Below are positions 10,620 through 20,600 of a DNA stretch of 64,000 nucleotides, piece by piece. The translations under genes and the position numbers were made by a program. Position 1 is the first letter of the stretch. Every line of letters starts with the position of its first letter. The notes beneath the pieces are model-generated. The model did not search any database. It had not been told where the DNA came from and worked only from the letters and a program-made list of their open reading frames with translations. The DNA is from Simmondsia chinensis (lineage: Eukaryota; Streptophyta; Magnoliopsida; Caryophyllales; Simmondsiaceae), in contig JAGTTD010000010.1 in NCBI GenBank assembly GCA_018398585.1, forward strand, positions 3,799,501 through 3,863,500, read 5' to 3'.

Positions 10620-11062
10620 TCTTTTAAATGTATAAATTAGTTGAGCCGACACGTCATGAATCTTGAAGAGCTTCACTTGTTTTGAGCTTGAGCTAAGCCG
10701 ACTTATTTAGCTTGTCAAGTTGAGCCCAAACCTACTGAAGCTTAAGCTTGTTGGCTCGTGAGCTTAAATGAACCTAAGCGACACTATATTAATATGATAT
10801 ACTAGCTTAAATATGTCCAACTGAGTTAGAGCCTAAATGAGTTGATCCCGAAATTAATCGAGCCCAAAAGAGCCTAAATTAAGCTTAAATGAGCCTAAAT
10901 ATTTAGGTCAAAGCTCTTTGAGCTAAGTTCAACCTTGATCCTCTAACCAGTCGAGCTTAAGCTTGAAGTTTTTGAGCCTGGCAAGTTCAAGCCGAGCTTA
11001 ATGTAATGAGTCAAGCCTCGGGCCTATCGAGCTTGGGCTCGACTGGGCTCAAATACACCCCG
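10620..11062. repeat. gagccgagc-type repeat, copy
   Basis: Degenerate agcttaagcttg, gagcctaaat and cgagcttgggctcg words, ending in ctcaaatacacccc, an inverse of the gggatgcaaacga-type end. Related to 2874-3472. Confidence 0.5.
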
Positions 11063-11099
11063 CTCTCTTCCATGTCCATACAACATATCACAAGTCTTG

Positions 11100-11720
11100 T
11101 TGGACAAATTTGTACAATTCCAAATTACTCCACTTTGGTTCGCATAGATTGAAGTATCAGAAGGCAGATCTCTACCACTTTTGACCACCCTATATTCTAC
11201 GATGTTTGCACCAAGCCCAAGTGCAAAGCTATTTGGAAAAATGTTTGAACAATGGCACCTGGATTAGTGTTTCTCTAAGTGGACTGAGTTACATAAGAAA
11301 CTCCCTGCTATTCGCATGGAGGGATCATTAGTTGATGATTATATGCGAGAGCTTCAATCTCTTGCTTATGGTCTTGTTGCAGTTTGAACTATCTTATGCT
11401 CTTCAAGGTCTTCCTTCTTCTTATTGTTCTCTTGACACTGCTATGAATCATGTTATGCTAGGTTTAATGTTTGGGCTCCTATGAACCAATTTATACCGCA
11501 AAGAGAAACACCTTAAATTTTAGGATCTCTCCACCAATGATGACCCACCCATGACTCTAGGTGCAGCCACCAATCAAGGGTTGAAGAATGGCCAGACCAC
11601 GGGCAGCCGACCTTGGAAGTGAAGGTTGTCGAGAGCCCATAGGCATCGTCATGGTGGGCACGACCGACAGGGTCTAACCTTAAAACCATGCAGAACACAT
11701 CGCGTTGATTCTTACAGATG
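11100..11720 (+). pseudogene. Copia-type gag remnant (UBN2-like)
   Basis: Translated pieces include MEGSLVDDYMRELQSLAYGL and YALQGLPSSYCSLDTAMNHV, typical of the gag (UBN2) region of plant Ty1/copia elements, with several stops and frameshifts. LTRs were not identified on either side, so this is an isolated fragment. Confidence 0.6.
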
Positions 11721-11845
11721 CCCTCGCAAGAGAGGCCTGAGAAATAGAGAGGAGGGCTCGTTATGAACTTAAGTTGTTGGGATATAGATTTTTTACTATG
11801 ATATCAGAATCATAATTTTTTTCTTAAAGAATCAGTATTTAAAAT

Positions 11846-12835
11846 CAGGGAGCCTATGCTTGAGCCTGGAATTGGGGTCCAGAATTCCAATGCTTTTGTT
11901 TGGTTCACCTATTGGAATTGGAATTGGAATTGGATTTTAACTGAAATCATACTTTCTAATTTCTTGGGGTGGGGTATTGAATTGCAATTCCATATTGCTT
12001 GCTTTGACCTAAAATCAAAAATGACCCCACTTGATCAACCTAAATCCAAGATGGCTCAAAATCTAAATATTTAGGCACAATCTAAAATTTGACTGAACCT
12101 CAAAATCACCCAACGCGAATAACTTGAACTTTAAATGACCGAAGTCACTTTAGCTCAAAGTCTGAAGTGATCCAAATTGATTAACCCGAAGCTCGAGATG
12201 ACTCAAATCCAAAAAAATGAAACTACTCGACTTGAATGTGATATAAATAAGTTGAGCCCAAGTGGAAATGACCCAACAAAATTGACCAAAACTTAATACG
12301 ACCCAAACCCAAAATGACCCGACCCATTTCAAAATCAGCACAAGATGACTCGAAATTTGAAATAATGCAACTCGTTTTTCCAAAACTAAGATGCCTCAAG
12401 CTTGAAATGACCTAAATGAACTCAAACCCGACTGATTCTACCCAATCAATTAAAAAATCAATATAACTTGAACACCAACCTCACCCGATTAACTAAAAAC
12501 TCAATATAACTTGAACGCCAAACGATCCGACACGTTACTTGATCCGATTTGACTCGAAACTCGAATGACTCCAGCTCAAAGTGAATCGCTCCAATCATAA
12601 ATACTTGAATGCAATGTGAACCGCTCCGATAAAAATTCAACTGTAATTGATTTAAAACTCGAAATACTCCAACTTGATCGACCAAAAACCCTTGATGAAT
12701 CGAATTATTACGTAATTATAATTCCGACCTCCAATTCCTTTGATGAACCAAATAATGGAATTTCAATTCCATCAGAATTCCAATTCTAATTTGAATTGAA
12801 ATTGCAATTCCACAATCTAATTCTGATTTCATGTG
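11846..12835. mobile_element. non-coding element of about 1 kb, copy 2 (inverted relative to copy 1)
   Basis: See 712-1665. Here ggaattggaattggaattgg near 11915 and the aattctaatttgaattgaaa region near 12785 form the ggaatt-rich ends. The open frames across it are by-products of repeat words such as aaatgacccgac. Confidence 0.5.
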
Positions 12836-13414
12836 CCCAACAGAGCTTGAAATATTTTCTTTATTATCCTAAGAATGTTCATGAGTCATTCAGTCTTTTC
12901 TTTTAATCGATATAAGAAAGAAGTTCATGATGATCTGGACTCTATTGGATTAGTTTCATCAAAAAGGATAGAAAAATGATACAGATGTTTCTGGGTCCAA
13001 TCTTGAGACATACTTTACAACCCCGATCAGGGGATGGCACGTCATCAAGTCTAGAGTCTTCTTTTAGTTTATATAAATAAATAAGGGGAATTAGAGATTA
13101 AGGGGTATGAGTGATGGGTTAACAATCTTTCTCTCTCTCCCTAATATATCTGTCTTCTTCCTCCCCTCTTCTAGCTCAATCCATACATATGTACTTTTAT
13201 ACTTGAAGATATTCCAAATTATAGGGAATTATACTATACATATATACAATATATATCAACGGGGCAATTGTTACTACCCTATAGCCCGAATTCTTGGTTG
13301 TTGAATTGTGTTTGGTTGATTGTTCAGGTGATTAGTAGTTGTGATCTATCCAAAAAAATAAATATATTTTTAAAAAAAAAATAGTAATCGAGATTTTATC
13401 TTTTCTACTAATAA
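12836..13414. other. non-coding, nothing recognised
   Basis: No gene is seen; a short ctctctctcc-rich stretch lies near 13130. Confidence 0.35.
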
Positions 13415-13558
13415 TTTTTTGAAATTACCTATTTTTTTTGGATAAATATCGGCAAAGCCGAAGAACAGCACATGGGCCCTCGACAAAGCGAACCCTGACA
13501 ACTCCGAAAAACGGAGACGGAACAGACAAACAAAACAGAGAAAGAAAAAAACAACCCC

Positions 13559-13582
13559 GGGGGGGGGGGGGGGGGGGGGGGG
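13559..13582 (+). repeat. 24-G homopolymer
   Basis: An uninterrupted run of 24 G on + (C on the coding strand of the LINE), inside the 3' UTR of the ORF1-only LINE. Confidence 0.9.
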
Positions 13583-13807
13583 CAACAGAAAACAGGGCAA
13601 ATAATAACAAAATAGAAAACGAACCTACAAACAACACAACACGAAAAAGGAGACCCAATAGCAATAAGGAAAAGCACGGACAAGAAGCAAACCAAAAACT
13701 GGAAGATAAGGCGCAACTGGACAGGGCAAGAACCGGGCTGGAGAGGGAAGGAAGAGGAGACCAAAACCGAAAAGAACTAGGGGAGAGCAGCACAGCGGGA
13801 CCAATCC

Positions 13808-16559
13808 TTAGTGCATTAGAGCAAAGCGCTCAATCATAAGAGATTCATCCCCATGAAATCCCGACCCAAGCAACTTCCCGGTTTCCCAAGTGCGTTTCCC
13901 CTTGAGCAGTTGCTCAGCTGTGAAGCACTTCTTGTTCTTGTTTCGAGTCTTTTTCTTCCCTTTGGCCTTGGTCATTTTCTTAGGCCTTCTCTTCCCACTG
14001 CTACCAGGAGACATATCTTTGAAGAACACTTGAAGATTCCGTTTCTCTTGATCTTTTTTTCAACGCTTGAGAGCCTTGCAATCCCTTTTAGTGGTACCAT
14101 CATTAGGTTCCTGGCGCCCCTGTCTCTCTCTTCTTCTCCTTCCCCCTGCTGTTGAGGTTTCCGCGATATCTTGAGCCAAAATACCACCTAGGTCCATGTC
14201 CTCGACATGAGCATGATCAATCAATGGTTCAAATCCCGGTGGAAAGGTTGGACCCGACGACTCAGACTCCCAGTCACTATTAGTGTTTGGTAGTTGAACT
14301 GCTTGAGGTGTGCTCTGAATTTGCATCCCATGTGAACTGGTTCCACTATCCTCAACCCAAGGCAGAAGCAGTTGTGATCTTACATACGGTTTGTTAACTT
14401 GGCCCTGTATAACAACAGGCTGTTCACAGGCTCGGGGAGGAGAGAGATAGACAGACGAGTAAGGAGACTGCATACCCAAGGGCCATCTACTAATAGCCTG
14501 AAGGTTAACATGTAGCGTAATGTTGTCACGGGTCTGCCCCAGCTCGTGTCTGGGTCAGCTAAAGTTCGCGCCAGAGGTTTGTTGAGGTCCGGCCCAGCGG
14601 ACTGTCAAGGCTCAGCCCGGTTCGCTGCCAGAGGGTTGTCAAGGCTCAGCCCGGTTCGCTGCCTGAGGATGTCATGACACTGCCTTAGGCCCGGCCCGTT
14701 AGTATTTGTAATGGCCCATTCTTAATTGAACTAACACCCGGTATTAATAAAAATAAATTGGGTATTAATTCAATTAATTAGCCAATTAAAATAAAGGAAA
14801 TGTATTAGAAGAATCTAGAACATCAAGAAGCGGTTACAAGCAACACGCTTCTCCCTTCCCCTTCCTGCCTTTTTACTTGTGGCGGTTATTTCCCGCCTAA
14901 TTCATTTGAAATGGTTGTAAGTAGCTTAAATAGGGAGACATATACTTGTAATTGGTATCCAAAACAAATATGAAATGAACACTTCTCTTTCCCGTCTTTA
15001 ATTCTCTCTACTTCTCATCTAAATTTCACCTTCTTTCTCTCATCTTAACTCTAAACTCCTTATTAACCAAATTCTTGGATCACCCAGATCCTTGAATCTT
15101 AAGTCAAGCATCCAAGATCTTGACAAACGTGTCCTGCACTCAGATTATCAATACACACATCCATACACCAAGTCCTCGGGTGTAGCGAAGGTCCCCTCTC
15201 CTAGATCAGGTACATATCACGTTCAATAGGATCCGGGTTGGTGTTGGTATTCACGTTAGGAGCTTGTCGTAGGGTTCGACCTTCTTCCCTATTAAATCAG
15301 GCAGACGCTGCCAGGTGGATAACTTCTGCAGAGTAGCTTGGGATTAGCTCGGAGTTCCCTTCTTTTATAAAAACCATTCGGCTTCCCTCGTTAAAGTTGA
15401 CTTGCACAACCTGTTGGATAGTAGATAGGGAACAAGTATCAATGAGAACCCTTGCCACATCCACACATCTCATTGCCAAAGTTCGCGAATCCACTCGAAT
15501 GAAGTTACCTCAGATTCGAGCAAAATTAGTGAAGCTCTCCGTCGACCAGTACTGTAATGGTAGACCATGGATTTCAATCCACACTCTTCTTCTCATAGTA
15601 CCAAGAGTTTGTCCTGTGCAGCGGTTCACCTCTCTGAATTTACCAAGTAGTACATGTTTCCGGGCACCGAGATATTCATCCATAGCCGTGGTCGAGTCGC
15701 ATGTAAGAATAAAGGTTTCTGAGCTCAGACCTTGCGGTGTCAAATCAAAAAGTTCGTTCTCCATTAGGAATCTCAGGACATTATCAAGCATATCATCCCC
15801 ATACGAATGGGCTATTATCGATCTACACATCCAAGCTTTCACCTGTTTGTTTATGGAGGCTGTCATGACCATGGGGCCACTAAGTTCAAATGCACCCCTA
15901 CCCAGAGGCGATTGATCGGTGTCCTCTGGAGTTTGATTGATGACTATATCATCAGCCCTCCTATCTCGATCTGAATGGTGTACCCTTATGCGATTCTGAT
16001 TCTGACACTGCCTGCTATTCGACCCACTTCGTTGTTTAGCCCAGTCAACCTTAATCTTGTATCCCATGATTCAACGACCATTCATGGAATCGATTGCCCT
16101 TAGGGCCTCATTTCGCTGCCGAAATCTAACAAAACTATAAGAAAATGTGGTTTCGGCTCTTCTATTTTTCGGGACAAAACAGTCATAAACTAATCGAAAA
16201 TCCCGAAAAACAGCCTTAAGCCACAAGTTTGAAGTAAACTCCAAGAGACCGTCAATAAAAATTGACATTGAATCCTTACAAGCCGACATTATCGGGACAC
16301 TGTGCTGGTGGTCACCGGAGTTGAGGAGGTCGCCTTTACAGCGGGAAAAGCAAGTGAGACTGGGGAGAAGAGAAAAGAGACTATGGGGAAAGATTACAGG
16401 TGGTGAGTGTCTGAAAGCAGATAGTCGGACCTGGGGGGAGCACGGTGTTGGTAGCACCGGTGGAAATGGAGGACGAGCAGGGGAGCGACGAGGAGGAAGA
16501 CAAAAGGTTGGAATCTCTGAAAGTCGGCAATCACCCTTTGCGCGTTGTACGGCCAGCAC
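13808..16559 (-). pseudogene. LINE ORF1: RRM plus DUF4283-like domain, broken
   Basis: From the 5' side, an RRM-like fold (IFIDGL near the start and TFSYSFVRF as RNP2- and RNP1-like motifs, ending SMNGR near 16071) is followed by a DUF4283-like region (AWMCRSIIAHSYGDDMLDNV, RRRVWIEIHGLPLQYW). Then come a FPPGFEP motif and a basic Lys/Arg-rich tail that ends KLLGSGFHGDESLMIERFAL before the stop at 13808. The frame is consistent over 15297-16559 and over 13808-14479. It is broken by TGA at 16071, 15510, 15297 and 14060 and by the LTR at 14521-15219. Comparison with the + copy suggests Trp for the first two and Arg for the third. Such ORF1 proteins bind element RNA. Confidence 0.75.
14521..15219 (+). 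mobile_element. probable solo LTR inside the LINE
   Basis: The 699-bp segment begins TGTTGTCACGGG and ends GGTACATATCA, giving TG...CA ends. Flanks are cgtaa (14516-14520) and cgttc (15220-15224), matching at 3 of 5 positions. It interrupts the LINE ORF1. A TATA-like cttaaataggg lies near 14926. No internal retrotransposon region is present, so recombination to a solo LTR is likely. Two repeats of caaggctcagcccggttcgc lie at about 14607 and 14639. Confidence 0.6.
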
Positions 16560-16739
16560 CAGACAGCCTTGACGACCCCGGAAACGGAGCTCCGGCCTCT
16601 AGGTGGGTGGTCACGGCCCCCCACGAGCCGGGAGAGGCAGGATGTAGGTGTCCGTTGGGGGGTTTTTGGGGCAGGAGAGAGAACGGAGGGTTTTTTGTGG
16701 TAAATTTTATTAGTATTATTTTTTTTGAAATTACCTATT

Positions 16740-17565
16740 GAAATAGATTAGAAATTTAAGACGATCAGAAATTCAGTTAACCGGTATCCATATAAATCAC
16801 ATATATTGTGTGATCTTAATTTCATTTAAGATCATGTTAGTATCATTTACATTTTATCAATTTTGAAATACTAAATTTAGCATACAAAAATAGATTTTTT
16901 TTATTTGTATTTTTGTCTTTTAGGATTTTCTTAAAAGAAAAGGAAACTTATTGAAAAGCAGGTTAAAAACTAAAACTAAAAGTAAAAATTTTCTATTCTT
17001 TGACTTTGTTTTTGGCAAATAATAAACTTAACAATAGCGAATTTATCAATCAGCTAACTTCAAATTTGAAAATCAAATATCTTCTAAATATACGTAATTT
17101 TTCACATATCTTTCGAACAATTTGAAATTTAAAAGTTCATTATTAATACTTGTATGGGTTAATTTTCGACAGAAAAGCTGCTATGGAACCTATGATTCGT
17201 TAATGTTCACGTACCCTCCGTTGAAAACTAACATATATACCTGCCATCAAAATTCAGTAAGCTTTTATTTTAAACTAGCAAATCTTCTATCAGAACTGTA
17301 CATGTGACATCAATATTTTTTTGCAAAATTAAGTGAATTGGGATATAAATTTATCATATCATCATATCATATTTAGTGGGGTGGGCTAAAAAATTTTCAA
17401 ATATAAATAAATATATTAAAATATTTAGAAGATAATATAGTTTTTTAATATATATTTTCTAGAAAATAATTAATCTTATAGCACGACTTTATATTACTAC
17501 TAAGCCATTTATCTTGTGCATTCAAATAAATACCTCTTCGGTTACCTGTTCACCGTCACCTCCCC
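16740..17565. other. non-coding upstream region of the SKS gene
   Basis: AT-rich, with no gene or clear transposon ends. It presumably includes the SKS promoter, but no TATA box can be fixed with confidence. Confidence 0.4.
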
Positions 17566-17629
17566 TTTATTTATTTATATTTATTTATTATTTATTATTT
17601 ATTATTTATTATTTATTATTTATTATTTA
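17566..17629 (+). repeat. ttatttat/attattt microsatellite
   Basis: A 64-bp run of ttta and ttatta units lies 70-130 bp upstream of the SKS start codon, probably in its promoter or 5' UTR. Confidence 0.8.
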
Positions 17630-17697
17630 AGTCCCATACTCTTAAAATCTCCTATAACCTCTCTCCTCTATTCTTCATATTTTTTTCACTAAGTTAC

Positions 17698-20600
17698 ATG
17701 CCAATGGCCCTAAATTTGAAGGGACATTGTGCTCTACTATGTGTCGTTTCGTGGTTCGCTTTGGTTTGCGTTTTGTCTGTCAGTGCTGAAAATCCGTACC
17801 GACATTACACTTTCAATGTTACCTATGGTTATGTTGAACCCTTGGGTGTTCGCCAACGGGTACGTACATGAAATTTGATTTGGTGATGATTAGTCGAGAT
17901 ATGAGGAGTTGAATTTTGTCGTAAACAGAGTTTGTTTTCTAGTGTTGCACTTTCATAATGTCTATCTGTTAGTTTTGTTGGTTTTTATTGCCTCATATAT
18001 GCTTTTGATTCGTGATTTAAGCTTTTGAGCCTTCACTTATCAATTTAAGTTTTCAGGGTAGTTGATCACTTGACATGGTATTAGAGTCTTGTTAATCATG
18101 AAGTCACAATTTTGAATCTCAACAAGGCCCCTTCCATTAACAATAAAGTGATTTAAACATAAAGTATGAGGTGGGCCTATGCAATATTCACGCTTTAAGC
18201 TTAATAGGCATTTGCGTGAGGGGGATTTTTAGTGTATAAAATCGATACTGAGTTTCACCCATCAGCTTTAGTTGGATCATTGAGGTACCGGTTTAACACG
18301 TTTCTTAAATGTAACAAAAATATTTATTTTCTATATAATAAAAAATGAAAGGTGAGTTTATTAATCGTGATCAACTACATTTTTTGATAATTGTATTCGA
18401 TCAACTGAATATTTGGCACATAATCTCAAATACCTCGGTATCAATGTCGACCCATTATTTTGACAAACATCTTCTCGCATAGACCTACTATTCTTTTTCA
18501 ACAATTAGCGCAAACCCAAGAAAAACATATAAAAGACCAAATGATTATCTTTGATTATTATTATTATTAACGGATATTATTTTTGATTAACAGGTTATAA
18601 TGATCAATGGACAATTCCCAGGTCCTGATATATATGCAGTAACGAACGATAACTTGCTCGTAAACATGGTCAATCACTTGGACGAGCCTTTCCTCATGAG
18701 CTGGTTAATTTTTTCTCCTCTCTCTAGATGTGTATTTTTTTATATATATAATTTTTTAAAGAGTAAAATAAAAATAATTAAGAATCTACATAAATATTTA
18801 TCTTATCTAATGTATCTTCAATTAGTTTTAGATTTTCTATCCGATTTTTCTGTTACATAATAAATAATAAAGTAATGTATGTTAATTAAAAGTCAAATAC
18901 CTCTCACTTGAATATCTACAGTAAATCCAAACAGAATATCAGAAAAAAAAGTGGTTGCTTATTTTTTTTTTTTCCGTAACGGGGAACCCGGTTACGCAGT
19001 TGCCAATTTGATATTTTCCAAATATTATTATTTACGAATATAAATTTTCCCTCTGATAATTCTAGTGATTTATGCATGTCTTACAAATAAGCTATATTTT
19101 TCAATCAATAATTTAATATTCTGATAATTAATTATTGTATTATTTATGCTAAAAGTTCTTTACTTTGTCATTGTGTCAATTCAATCTTTGTACCTTTAAT
19201 TACGTTAATTTAATCTATTTATAATTGATACTGTCTCAATTTGGTCCTTAGAGGAAATTTTATTTTGAGTTATTAATGAAATTTTTAATGGTTTGGTTAT
19301 GAGTTCGGTCAAATTGAGTTAATGAGTGAATTTGTGGTTAAAATTACAACATGAATTTGACTAAACGTCTCAATTAACACAATTTAAATTATAGAGGGAC
19401 TAATAACCATAAACAATTAATTTTCTTTATTTGATAATAATAACCTTAAATCCTGTAACTAAATCAATGATTTTCATTTCTTTTCTTTTTGTTTCTCTAC
19501 AATCAAACACTCAATGAGCAAGTGAAATACTCAAAAAATACATATGACTAAGATTATTATTAGTAACAAGGGGTGTGCAAAATAAGGTTTAAACCGTAAT
19601 CCAAACCGAACCAAAACCAAACTTAAACCATAAACCATAAAAATCATAAACTAAAGAATCCAATCATTATTTATATCATCAAAATCATAAACAAGTTATA
19701 TTAGTGGCAAAATTTACTTGATAACTCGATAAAAATAATTAGGATTATTTACACCAAAGGCCTTTGTACTTTTCTGATCTTGTCAACTTAAGCCTTATAC
19801 TTTTAATTATGTCAATTTAGTCCCTTTATAATTTAGATTATGTCAATTTAGTTATTTGGTCAAATTTAACTTAAGGTAATGATGTAATTTTTAACGACAG
19901 AATCATATTAGATGCAAGTAATATTTACTCGTTGATTCCATTTAACCCAATCTGTGACTAAACTATTAAATATTTCATTACTTAACAAAAAATTTAACAA
20001 ACCCAATGTTACTGCTGAATTTTCCAAAAAACGTTACTACTGAATTTAACAAACTAATTTTATGTATTGTTCGTAGTTTTTATTTATGTAGTATAAACAT
20101 ATATTATACTATTAATTAGGAAAAGAAGTAAAGTTTTCGTATTTTTTTATGTTTTTGTAGTTAATGATGATTTTAATATTGATCAAATTACGTTTATATT
20201 AGTGTTAATAACAATTTTTATATTATAATGGTTAAAACCATAAACTGGACCGGACCGGACTAGAATTACGGTTTGGTCCGGTTTGATAACCATAAACCGC
20301 CAAACCGGACCGTGTGCACCCCTATTACTAATAGTAAATATATAGAGCTAAAAATATATTTTAAATATTTTTTATGTATCCAATTAAGTATCTAATAATG
20401 TATTAATAGTTATAAAAAATGAAATAAAATAATTATGATTTTAAAAGTGAATAAATTTATATTGAATAAAATTGCTAGATCATTAGGTGCATAAATTTGT
20501 TGTAGATTCACCCATAAATATTTGCTCTTTGAAGCAGTGCATCCAATTTAAATGTCTAATTTGTATATTCAATGATAATAGTAAATTAGTTACTATTTTA

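Larger units (their letters stand above)
13434..16720 (-). mobile_element. ORF1-only LINE, copy 1, holding a probable solo LTR
   Basis: A 19-bp direct repeat, ttttttgaaattacctatt, flanks the element (13415-13433 and 16721-16739). Read on -, it holds a 5' region, a LINE ORF1, a 3' UTR and the end gctttgccgatatttatcca followed by a short A run. No reverse-transcriptase or endonuclease coding is present between ORF1 and the 3' UTR. Without the 699-bp LTR it is about 2.58 kb, close to the second copy at about 52119-54676. Confidence 0.8.

Noticed and set aside
13438..13839. 133-codon frame on + with a poly-Gly tract
   Set aside because: It is antisense to a LINE 3' UTR and depends on the G24 homopolymer.
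16321..16741. Open frames on + at 16321-16741 as a gene
   Set aside because: They are antisense to the 5' region of the ORF1-only LINE.
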